DNA of 5,555 bases from Bordetella parapertussis (GTDB lineage Bacteria > Pseudomonadota > Gammaproteobacteria > Burkholderiales > Burkholderiaceae_B): the NCBI GenBank assembly GCA_945882005.1, contig CAMCWG010000199.1, positions 1-5,555 of the forward strand. Direction: 5' to 3'. Positions 1 to 5,555 of the stretch are shown piece by piece. Under the pieces are notes generated by a model that was not told the origin of the DNA, ran no database searches, and was given only the letters and a program-made list of their open reading frames with translations. The translations under genes were made by a program, and so were the position numbers. Each line of letters starts with the position of its first letter. Position 1 is the first letter of the stretch.

Positions 1-11
1 CAACCATACTC

Positions 12-992
12 GTGCCATCCGAATTCGAACTCATCACGCGCTACTTTAGTCGACCTGTGCCAGGTGACATGGTTGGTGCGGGCGATGACTGCGCGTTGTT
101 TTCCGTTAAGCCTGGTATGCAGTTGGCGACCAGCACGGATCTGTTGCTCGAGGGGCGCCATTTTTTTGCTGGGACGGATCCATTCCGGCTTGGGCATAAG
201 GCGCTGGCCGTCAACCTCTCGGATTTGGCTGCAGTAGGCGCCAAACCCCTTGCGTGTCTGTTGGGACTTGGCTTGCCGATTGTCGACGAACAATGGGTAT
301 CTCGTTTTGCGGATGGGTTTTATGCGCTCGCCGATGAATTCGGTTGCGCGCTAATTGGTGGTGACACCACGCGCAGTGTGCAAGGTGTTACGTTGAGTGT
401 CACGGTCTTTGGTGAAGTAGCCCCCGAGCTAGCGATGCGTCGAAGCGCCGCAGTGCTGGGTGATGACATTTGGGTCTCTGGCGTACTAGGTGCAGCAGAC
501 ATCGCATGTCGAATGCTGGCTGGCGAGCTGCCCCTAGATGAAGCGCTCCTGGCACAAACCCGTCTTGCTCTCGAGAAACCAACGCCACGCGTTGCGCTAG
601 GTCGCAGACTCGCTCCGCATGTGCACGCAGCGATTGATCTGTCGGACGGGCTCGTGCAAGATCTTGGACATATTCTGAAGGCGAGTGGTGTTGCGGCTGA
701 ACTTGAAGAGGCTGCAGTGCCTGTGCACCAAGCGTTAACAGGCTACGACGCCACGCAAGTGCGTCGTGCGATCCTTGCCGGTGGTGATGTGTACGAGCTT
801 TGCTTCACCGCATCGCCTGCGCAGCGAGACAGTCTTGCGCGCATCGCAATCGAAATGGACGTTCCATTGACTCGCATTGGTCGAGTCACTAGCGGATCAG
901 GCACGGTCGTACGCGATATGAGCGGGCATGCGTTGTCCGAGATCCCGAACGGATTTGATCATTTTAGGAGTTCTGGTGACGCGCGTCTCTGA
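12..992 (+). CDS. thiL: Thiamine-monophosphate kinase ThiL
   Basis: Phosphorylates thiamine monophosphate with ATP to give thiamine pyrophosphate, the last step of cofactor synthesis, in the cytosol. The 326 residues match the usual family length of about 325. Visible family motifs in order are GDDCA (24-28), STDLLLEGRHF (41-51), the NLSDLAAVGAKP block (68-79), GGDTTR (116-121), GDDIWVSG (150-157), IDLSDGL (208-214), GGDVYELCF (257-265) and a C-terminal GFDHF. The N-terminal half is the ATP/Mg-binding AIR-synthase-type domain. A GTG start at 12 is chosen because the EFELI-RYF opening is where ThiL proteins normally begin. Any ribosome site lies off the left edge, so a start further upstream cannot be excluded. 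One oddity is valine 260, where the family usually has an acidic residue (GGEDYEL or GGDDYEL). The stop overlaps the pgpA start, which suggests cotranscription. Confidence 0.95.
   Translation: MPSEFELITRYFSRPVPGDMVGAGDDCALFSVKPGMQLATSTDLLLEGRHFFAGTDPFRLGHKALAVNLSDLAAVGAKPLACLLGLGLPIVDEQWVSRFADGFYALADEFGCALIGGDTTRSVQGVTLSVTVFGEVAPELAMRRSAAVLGDDIWVSGVLGAADIACRMLAGELPLDEALLAQTRLALEKPTPRVALGRRLAPHVHAAIDLSDGLVQDLGHILKASGVAAELEEAAVPVHQALTGYDATQVRRAILAGGDVYELCFTASPAQRDSLARIAIEMDVPLTRIGRVTSGSGTVVRDMSGHALSEIPNGFDHFRSSGDARL
966..970 (+). promoter_or_regulatory. Ribosome binding site of pgpA, inside thiL
   Basis: AGGAG ends 5 nt before GTG 976 and lies within the last codons of thiL. It decides the choice of the GTG start over the upstream in-frame ATG at 928 and the downstream ATG cluster at 1048. 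Confidence 0.75.
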
Positions 993-1491
993 AAGGCATC
1001 TGACCAAGTGGCCGACCTTGTCTTGGGTGTTTTCTGACCCCGGACGAATGATGATGTTTGGGTTTGGCTCGGGATTGGTTCGGCCAGGTTCTGGCACGTG
1101 GGGCACGTTGCTTGCGTGGCTACTCTGGAGCTTCTCGGCCCAGGGTGTGGGTGATTCGGTGATCGCAGTGTTCTTGGTCGCTTGTTTTGTTTATGGCTGT
1201 TGGGCTTGCGAGCGGGTCACTGCGCAGCTAGGTGTTGCCGATCATGTGGGGATCGTCTGGGATGAGGTCGTTGCCTTTTGGCTCGTGCTGTGGCTCGTGC
1301 CAGATTCGTTAACGGCACAGGCTGCTGCTTTTGTCTTGTTCCGTTTCTTTGATACGGTCAAGCCCCCTCCTATTCGTCAAGTCGATACCCGCTTCAAAGG
1401 GGGTTTCGGGGTGATGTTCGATGACCTGCTTGCGGCGGGCTATACCTTGCTAGTTATGGCGATTTTGGTGCGTGTTGGGATCACCCTCTAA
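976..1491 (+). CDS. pgpA: Phosphatidylglycerophosphatase A
   Basis: Dephosphorylates phosphatidylglycerol phosphate to phosphatidylglycerol at the inner membrane. From GTG 976 the protein is 171 residues, against 172 in E. coli. Motifs seen are FGFGSGL...PGSGTWGTL (28-45), HVGIVWDE (90-97), FFDTVKPPPIR (124-134) and GGFGVMFDDLLAG-like GVMFDDLLAAG (145-155); the paired acidic residues D96/E97 and D149/D150 are those expected for Mg binding and catalysis. Hydrophobic stretches around 45-53, 62-76, 98-108, 116-125 and 151-165 fit an integral membrane protein. The start is GTG 976 because an AGGAG (966-970) sits 5 nt upstream and the length then fits the family. An in-frame ATG at 928 would lie deep in thiL with no such site, and ATGs at 1048-1054 would trim the N-terminus. 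The 17-bp overlap with thiL suggests translational coupling. Confidence 0.93.
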   Translation: MTRVSERHLTKWPTLSWVFSDPGRMMMFGFGSGLVRPGSGTWGTLLAWLLWSFSAQGVGDSVIAVFLVACFVYGCWACERVTAQLGVADHVGIVWDEVVAFWLVLWLVPDSLTAQAAAFVLFRFFDTVKPPPIRQVDTRFKGGFGVMFDDLLAAGYTLLVMAILVRVGITL

Positions 1492-1523
1492 GCGCCCGCT
1501 AGACATTTTGAGAGAGGCTTTGC

Positions 1524-2024
1524 GTGCAAACTGAAATTGATACCTTATCCGAGCGTTTGGGGCGGCTCTTAGTGGCGCGACAGGGCTGGCTTGCAACAGC
1601 GGAGTCTTGCACCGGCGGCCTGCTTGCCGGGGCAGTGACGGCGATTGCTGGCTCGAGCGCCTGGTTTGAGCAAGGCTGGGTCACCTACAGCAACGGTGCG
1701 AAGCATGCGCAGTTGGGTGTGTCAAAAGAAGTTCTCATGCAGTTTGGTGCGGTCAGCAAGGAAGTGGCTGAGGCAATGGCGACTGGCGTGCTGGCTAAGT
1801 CCCCGCCCGCGACCTTAGCGCTGACCACAACGGGCATCGCTGGGCCCGGTGGCGGCACTGCCGATAAGCCCGTTGGCCTTGTGTGGTTTGGCTTCGCGCA
1901 ACGCTTGCCGTCTGGCATTGTGGTCCAGTCCGTTTCGCGAGTGTTTGAGGGCGATCGAAGTGCGGTGCGCCATGCGTCAGTGGCGTTTGCACTGCAGTCT
2001 GCCTGCGACCTACTGACCTCTTAG
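1524..2024 (+). CDS. pncC: Nicotinamide-nucleotide amidohydrolase (stand-alone CinA C-terminal domain)
   Basis: Converts nicotinamide mononucleotide to nicotinate mononucleotide plus ammonia, salvaging pyridine nucleotides in the cytosol. The protein is 166 residues and consists only of the CinA C-terminal domain; the N-terminal MoaB-like domain of full-length CinA is absent, as in E. coli PncC. Key motifs are AESCTGG (26-32, with S28 as the family's proposed catalytic serine), VTYSNGAK (53-60, with conserved Y55 and K60), GAVSKEVAEAMA (75-86), TTTGIAGPGGG (101-111) and DKPVGLV (114-120). The GTG start at 1524 is supported by AGAGG (1513-1517) 6 nt upstream. It follows pgpA by 32 bp and converges on pyrF with a 10-bp gap. 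Genomes often label such genes cinA; the deamidase function is assigned from the family, not shown here. Confidence 0.92.
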   Translation: MQTEIDTLSERLGRLLVARQGWLATAESCTGGLLAGAVTAIAGSSAWFEQGWVTYSNGAKHAQLGVSKEVLMQFGAVSKEVAEAMATGVLAKSPPATLALTTTGIAGPGGGTADKPVGLVWFGFAQRLPSGIVVQSVSRVFEGDRSAVRHASVAFALQSACDLLTS

Positions 2025-2028
2025 TCAG
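2013..2028. terminator. Small dyad between convergent pncC and pyrF, possible weak terminator
   Basis: CTGAC (2013-2017) and GTCAG (2024-2028) form a 5-bp inverted repeat with a 6-nt loop that spans the pncC stop codon. Only 10 bp separate the convergent stops, so a shared terminator would be expected near here. The stem is short and no T-run follows on either strand, so this is a weak candidate. Confidence 0.2.
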
Positions 2029-2034
2029 CAACTC

Positions 2035-2850
2035 TCAGCGATGCGCGTTGATGTCATCGCGCGTCTGTTTTGCTGCTGCGGCGGCAGCTTCAGTCCAATG
2101 TCCTGGGCCCTTCGCATAAAGAATCGCTCGCGATGAGTTGATCATCATGCCGGTCTTCTGCGTGTTGCAACCCGCAGCGCAGGTTGCAGCGATGTCCCCA
2201 CCTTGCGCACCGATTCCGGGCACAAGCAGTGGAATATCGTTGCCCACTGAATTGCGTACCGCAGCGAGCTCTTTAGGGAAGGTTGCGCCGACCACAAGCC
2301 CGCACTGACCCGTTTTATTCCATTTGTTCGCGACGAGATCTGCTACGCGCAGATAAAGCGGTACACCGTCGGTCACCAAAAACTGCAGATCGGACCCGCC
2401 GGGGTTGGAGGTCCGGCACAACACGATCACGCCACGATCTTCCCATTCAAGATACGGATCAACGGAGTCTGCGCCCAGGTAGGGACTGACGGTTACCGCA
2501 TGTGCGTTGTAGCGGCCAAAAACCTCTTTGGCGTATTGGGTGGCCGTCGCGCCGATATCCCCGCGCTTGGCATCTAGTACCAAGGGCAAGTGCGGATACT
2601 TTTCGCGAATGTAAGCACAAAGGTCTTCGAGCTGACCCTCGGCACGTGCCGCCGCGAAATAAGCAATCTGAGGCTTGAAGCCGCATACGAACGGCGCGGT
2701 GGCGTCTACGATTTGTTTGCAGAACTGAAAAATAGCGTCAGGTTTGCCGTTTAATTCGGCCGGCATCTTTGTGACGTCTGGGTCAAGGCCCACCATCAGC
2801 AATGAGTTTGAGTTGGTCCAGGCGGCGTTAAGCGTGTTGATAAATGACAT
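2035..2850 (-). CDS. pyrF: Orotidine 5'-phosphate decarboxylase (long, type 2)
   Basis: Decarboxylates orotidine monophosphate to UMP, the last step of de novo pyrimidine synthesis, in the cytosol. At 271 residues it belongs to the longer bacterial class (about 270 residues) found in betaproteobacteria, actinobacteria and myxobacteria rather than the roughly 230-residue enteric type. A TIM-barrel succession of motifs is visible: GLDPD (21-25), FKP (58-60), the signature DAKRGDIG (93-100) with catalytic K95 between D93 and D98, SPYLGADS (122-129), CRTSNPG (145-151), VVGAT (186-190), [10 protein letters not shown] (210-219) for phosphate binding, and NSSRAI (238-243). The ATG at 2850 gives the expected N-terminus (MSFI...LLMVGLDPD). 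No convincing Shine-Dalgarno sequence precedes it: the bases just upstream on the minus strand read TTCTCTCATCT. It is divergent from the tautomerase gene and convergent with pncC. Confidence 0.95.
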   Translation of the reverse strand: MSFINTLNAAWTNSNSLLMVGLDPDVTKMPAELNGKPDAIFQFCKQIVDATAPFVCGFKPQIAYFAAARAEGQLEDLCAYIREKYPHLPLVLDAKRGDIGATATQYAKEVFGRYNAHAVTVSPYLGADSVDPYLEWEDRGVIVLCRTSNPGGSDLQFLVTDGVPLYLRVADLVANKWNKTGQCGLVVGATFPKELAAVRNSVGNDIPLLVPGIGAQGGDIAATCAAGCNTQKTGMMINSSRAILYAKGPGHWTEAAAAAAKQTRDDINAHR

Positions 2851-2874
2851 AGATGAGAGAACTTGGTTTATAAA
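2844..2874 (+). promoter_or_regulatory. Possible promoter for the tautomerase-crotonase pair
   Basis: ATGACA (2844-2849, five of six to TTGACA) and TATAAA (2869-2874, five of six to TATAAT) are separated by 19 bp, which is longer than the 17-bp optimum. The -10 lies in the palindrome TTTATAAA (2867-2874), so an AT-rich melting site could also serve pyrF on the other strand. The upstream half overlaps the first codons of pyrF. The gap is the only place where promoters for the two divergent genes would be expected, but this specific assignment is weak. Confidence 0.3.
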
Positions 2875-2882
2875 TACCGACC

Positions 2883-2910
2883 GCCTGTACGATTCAGGCT
2901 TTTCATTTTA
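2883..2910 (+). other. Dyad followed by T-rich tract in the pyrF-tautomerase gap
   Basis: GCCTG (2883-2887) and CAGGC (2895-2899) form a 5-bp GC-rich stem with a 7-nt loop, followed directly by TTTTCATTTTA. Read on the plus strand this resembles a short intrinsic terminator placed 20-48 bp before the tautomerase start. It could be an attenuator-like leader hairpin, an operator half-site pair, or chance. Confidence 0.25.
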
Positions 2911-2930
2911 CTTCGGGAAGATAGCACGCC

Positions 2931-3305
2931 ATGCCAATGCTCAATGTTCAAATCCTGCACGGTCACAGTCCTGCCAGCAAGACTGAGCTCCTAAAAAAGT
3001 TAACACAGTCCGTTGTGGACAGCATTGCTGCCCCGCTGGCGTCCGTGCGCGTGGTGTTGCAAGAGATTCCTGCCGAACACGTCATCGTGGCCGGTGAGTT
3101 GGGTAAAGAAATGGTGATGATCACCGTTGGCTTGATTCGCGGGCGTACCGAGGAACAAAAAGCAGCACTGATTGCTGCCATGGCAGATGCCACAGAGGGT
3201 GCAATTGGCGTCTCAAAACAAAATATTCGCGTGATTCTTTTCGATCGTCCTGCAACAGACTTCGGCGTGGCAGGCGGCATTACGGCCAAGGCCGCGGGAC
3301 GCTAA
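2931..3305 (+). CDS. Fused double-unit 4-oxalocrotonate-tautomerase-like protein
   Basis: Member of the tautomerase superfamily, beta-alpha-beta proteins that use an N-terminal proline as acid/base. The 124 residues are two consecutive units of about 60, aligning without gaps: residues 2-61 and 62-124, each about the size of one 4-OT subunit. Using mature 4-OT numbering, unit 1 keeps Pro1 (P2) and Arg39 (R40) but has His at 11 (H12) and Val at 50 (V51). Unit 2 lacks the proline (V62) but keeps Arg11 (R72), Arg39 (R100) and Phe50 (F111), inside well-kept GRTEEQK and FGVAGG motifs. The Met-Pro start fixes the ATG at 2931, because the catalytic proline must be exposed by Met removal. The ribosome site is modest: GGGAAG (2915-2920) is 10 nt upstream. 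It resembles the fused-4-OT type of the superfamily. The substrate cannot be told from sequence. The crotonase gene follows after 40 bp. Confidence 0.85.
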   Translation: MPMLNVQILHGHSPASKTELLKKLTQSVVDSIAAPLASVRVVLQEIPAEHVIVAGELGKEMVMITVGLIRGRTEEQKAALIAAMADATEGAIGVSKQNIRVILFDRPATDFGVAGGITAKAAGR

Positions 3306-3345
3306 GCTCTTATTTTCATTATCTTTCAAAGACGAAGGCCTCAGA

Positions 3346-4149
3346 ATGACAACCGTTTTGCAATACGAACAAGATGACCTGGGCGTTGTTACGCTCACCT
3401 TAAATCACCCAGAGACGCGCAACGCACTGACCGGCACGGGGATTGTTGAGGCAATGCTTGAGGCGTGCCATCGGATCGAGCACGATCCGAGTGTGCGTGC
3501 TGTCATCATTACAGCGTCCGGCCCAGTATTTTCGTCCGGCGGCAAGATTGACGAGATGCAAAGGCAGATTGGCTCTGGGTTTGGCAGTGACGTACTGCGC
3601 CAGGAGTATCGGCAGGGGATTCAGCGCCTACCGCTAGCCATCCATCAAATCGAAGTGCCAACCATTGCGGCAGTCAATGGTCCAGCGATTGGTGCAGGAT
3701 GCGATCTGGCTTGCATGTGCGACCTACGGATTGCTTCAGAGCAGGCAACATTTGCCGAGAGCTTTGTGAAGGTCGGTATTGTGGCGGGGGATGGCGGCGC
3801 CTGGTTCTTGCCGCGCGTCATCGGGATGGCACGAGCCGCTGAAATGTCCTTCACAGGTGAAGCAATTGATGCAAAGACGGCGCTTGAGTGGGGCATGGTT
3901 TCGCGTATTGTGCCTGCGGCAGATCTGCTCACGACGGCCCAGACCCTTGCGCGCAAGATGGCCGTGAACTCGCCCCCAGCTGTGCGCATGACCAAGCGGC
4001 TGTTGCGTGAGGGACAAACGGCATCACTTGCAAATTTGCTTGAATTATCAGCAGCTTATCAAGCAATCGCCCATAAGACGCCTGAGCATGCCAAGATCGT
4101 CAATGACTTTATGGCTGCCAAGGCTGCTCGCCAAGCAGCTCGCAAATAG
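3346..4149 (+). CDS. Crotonase-fold (enoyl-CoA hydratase/isomerase family) protein, atypical active site
   Basis: The 267 residues have the crotonase fold, which binds acyl-CoA thioesters and stabilises an enolate in an oxyanion hole. Seen are the N-terminal strand region with NHPETRNAL (20-28), the first oxyanion-hole segment FSSGGKIDEM (62-71), the second, AVNGPAIGAGCD (109-120), then CDLRIAS (125-131) and GDGGAWFLPRVIG (148-160), and an Ala/Arg/Lys-rich tail. Compared with rat enoyl-CoA hydratase, Glu144 is replaced by D120 and Glu164 by F140, so simple hydration of enoyl-CoA is doubtful. D149 in GDGG is a possible alternative acid. An isomerase, hydrolase, lyase or other crotonase activity is equally possible. 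The ATG at 3346 has GAAGG (3334-3338) 7 nt upstream. Position behind the tautomerase suggests a shared transcript, perhaps for breakdown of a ring or branched acid; that is inference. Confidence 0.88.
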   Translation: MTTVLQYEQDDLGVVTLTLNHPETRNALTGTGIVEAMLEACHRIEHDPSVRAVIITASGPVFSSGGKIDEMQRQIGSGFGSDVLRQEYRQGIQRLPLAIHQIEVPTIAAVNGPAIGAGCDLACMCDLRIASEQATFAESFVKVGIVAGDGGAWFLPRVIGMARAAEMSFTGEAIDAKTALEWGMVSRIVPAADLLTTAQTLARKMAVNSPPAVRMTKRLLREGQTASLANLLELSAAYQAIAHKTPEHAKIVNDFMAAKAARQAARK

Positions 4150-4171
4150 ACAATTCCCTTGGGATTCGTGG

Positions 4172-4190
4172 GCCGGACTTGAAATCCGGC
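4172..4190. repeat. Perfect inverted repeat around the groESL -35 element
   Basis: GCCGGA-CTTGAAA-TCCGGC is a perfect 6-bp inverted repeat whose 7-nt loop is exactly the CTTGAAA -35 sequence. It lies 22 bp after the crotonase stop. It could be the terminator stem of the upstream gene, although no T-tract follows, or a protein-binding site straddling the promoter. Confidence 0.6.
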
Positions 4191-4206
4191 TAAGAGGCCT
4201 TATAAT
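4178..4206 (+). promoter_or_regulatory. groESL promoter: sigma-70 type with a sigma-32-like -35
   Basis: TTGAAA (4179-4184) and a perfect TATAAT (4201-4206) are 16 bp apart, a strong vegetative promoter. With the preceding C, CTTGAAA (4178-4184) is also the consensus -35 of heat-shock factor sigma-32 (RpoH). The matching -10 would start at 4198 (CCTTATAA, 13-bp spacer) and only partly fits CCCCATNTA. The same site may therefore be read by both sigma factors. The start point is expected near 4212-4214, inside the CIRCE element. Confidence 0.75.
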
Positions 4207-4232
4207 TAGCACTCGACTTCGATGAGTGCTAA
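4206..4232. promoter_or_regulatory. CIRCE operator (HrcA repressor binding site)
   Basis: TTAGCACTC-N9-GAGTGCTAA is a perfect match to the 27-bp CIRCE consensus. It begins on the last base of the -10 hexamer and covers the predicted start point, an ideal position for the HrcA repressor to block transcription until heat stress. Because it would be transcribed, it may also form a hairpin at the 5' end of the groESL mRNA. It implies that the organism encodes hrcA elsewhere. Confidence 0.97.
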
Positions 4233-4286
4233 CAATCTTTGTTGGCAACTTAGCGAAGTGTTTCTAACAACCATTATTTTTGTAAC

Positions 4287-4291
4287 AGGAG
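4287..4291 (+). promoter_or_regulatory. Ribosome binding site of groES
   Basis: AGGAG lies 6 nt before ATG 4298, a strong site fitting high chaperonin expression. The leader between CIRCE and this site is about 54 nt and AT-rich, with no strong structure visible by eye. Confidence 0.8.
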
Positions 4292-4297
4292 TTCTAC

Positions 4298-4585
4298 ATG
4301 GCCCTGCGTCCCCTGCACGATCGCGTGATCGTCAAACGCCTGGACAACGAGCGCAAAACTGCCTCGGGCATCGTTATCCCTGAAAGCGCCGCTGAAAAGC
4401 CCGATCAGGGTGAGGTGTTAGCCGTTGGTCCCGGTAAACAAACCGAAGACGGCAAAGTGTTGAAGATGGATGTCAAAGTCGGCGACAAAGTTCTGTTCGG
4501 CAAATACGCCGGTCAGACCGTTAAAGTCGATGGCGAAGAAGTCCTCGTCATCCGCGAGGAAGAAATCCTCGCCGTGGTCCAGTAA
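4298..4585 (+). CDS. groES: Co-chaperonin GroES
   Basis: The 10-kDa lid of the GroEL folding chamber; seven copies cap the GroEL ring and drive the ATP-dependent folding cycle in the cytosol. The 95 residues fit the family (about 95-97). The N-terminal [14 protein letters not shown] is the conserved first strand. The mobile loop (about 17-34) carries the I25-V26-I27 tripeptide that docks on the GroEL apical domain. GEVLAVGPG (38-46), [13 protein letters not shown] (60-72) and the C-terminal EEEILAV (87-93) are all standard. The sequence closely resembles Bordetella-type GroES as I remember it. It is the first gene of the operon, behind the sigma-70/sigma-32 promoter and CIRCE, and groEL follows after 26 bp. 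Confidence 0.98.
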   Translation: MALRPLHDRVIVKRLDNERKTASGIVIPESAAEKPDQGEVLAVGPGKQTEDGKVLKMDVKVGDKVLFGKYAGQTVKVDGEEVLVIREEEILAVVQ

Positions 4586-4611
4586 TTCACAGAATACGGA
4601 AGGAAATCTAA

Positions 4612-5555
<944 letters not shown>

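Noticed and set aside
162..168. Run of seven T inside thiL, a possible frameshift site
   Set aside because: The frame is intact on both sides and motifs before and after it are in register, so there is no sign of slippage or sequencing error.
928..975. N-terminal extension of pgpA from ATG 928
   Set aside because: The extra 16 residues lie wholly in thiL, would make the protein longer than the family, and the AGGAG-GTG pair at 966-978 is a better start.
2744..2986. 80-codon plus-strand frame spanning the pyrF start, the divergent gap and the tautomerase start
   Set aside because: It overlaps two confident genes in other frames and has no family features.
2963..3289. 108-codon open frame on the minus strand across the tautomerase gene
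   Set aside because: The plus-strand frame encodes a clear double 4-OT protein. The antisense product is low-complexity and matches nothing known to me.
4191..4202. TAAG-N4-CTTA half-palindrome in the groESL promoter spacer
   Set aside because: Only four base pairs per arm, overlapping the -10; likely chance in an AT-rich promoter.

Overview
The window looks like a chromosomal housekeeping segment from a betaproteobacterium of the order Burkholderiales. The GroES and GroEL sequences and the thiL-pgpA-pncC-pyrF cluster most resemble the Alcaligenaceae/Bordetella group, although base composition appears lower in GC than Bordetella itself. The family assignment rests on remembered protein similarity and is moderate in confidence. 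Genes are densely packed. I see no mobile element, tRNA, rRNA or CRISPR array, and no gene-free stretch longer than 148 bp.

Positions 1-2024 hold a same-strand run: thiL (thiamine-phosphate kinase), pgpA (phosphatidylglycerophosphatase A, whose start overlaps the thiL end by 17 bp) and a stand-alone CinA C-terminal-domain protein (NMN deamidase, pncC). These serve cofactor and phospholipid metabolism and are probably cotranscribed. pyrF (orotidine 5'-phosphate decarboxylase, the long type) lies convergent to them on the minus strand at 2035-2850, only 10 bp from the pncC stop.

A divergent 80-bp gap (2851-2930) separates pyrF from a plus-strand pair. The first gene is a 124-residue tautomerase made of two fused 4-oxalocrotonate-tautomerase-like units. 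The second is a crotonase-fold protein (3346-4149) in which both glutamates of classical enoyl-CoA hydratase are replaced. The 40-bp gap between them suggests cotranscription. The substrates are unknown.

Positions 4150-5555 hold the start of the groES-groEL chaperonin operon. Its control region is easy to read: a consensus-like promoter (TTGAAA, 16 bp, TATAAT), a sigma-32-like CTTGAAA -35, and a perfect CIRCE operator for the HrcA repressor overlapping the start point. groEL runs off the right edge after 314 codons.

No previously undescribed multi-gene system is evident. The most interesting items are the fused tautomerase, with its complementary split of active-site residues, the atypical crotonase beside it, and the -35 element placed exactly in the loop of a perfect inverted repeat upstream of CIRCE.
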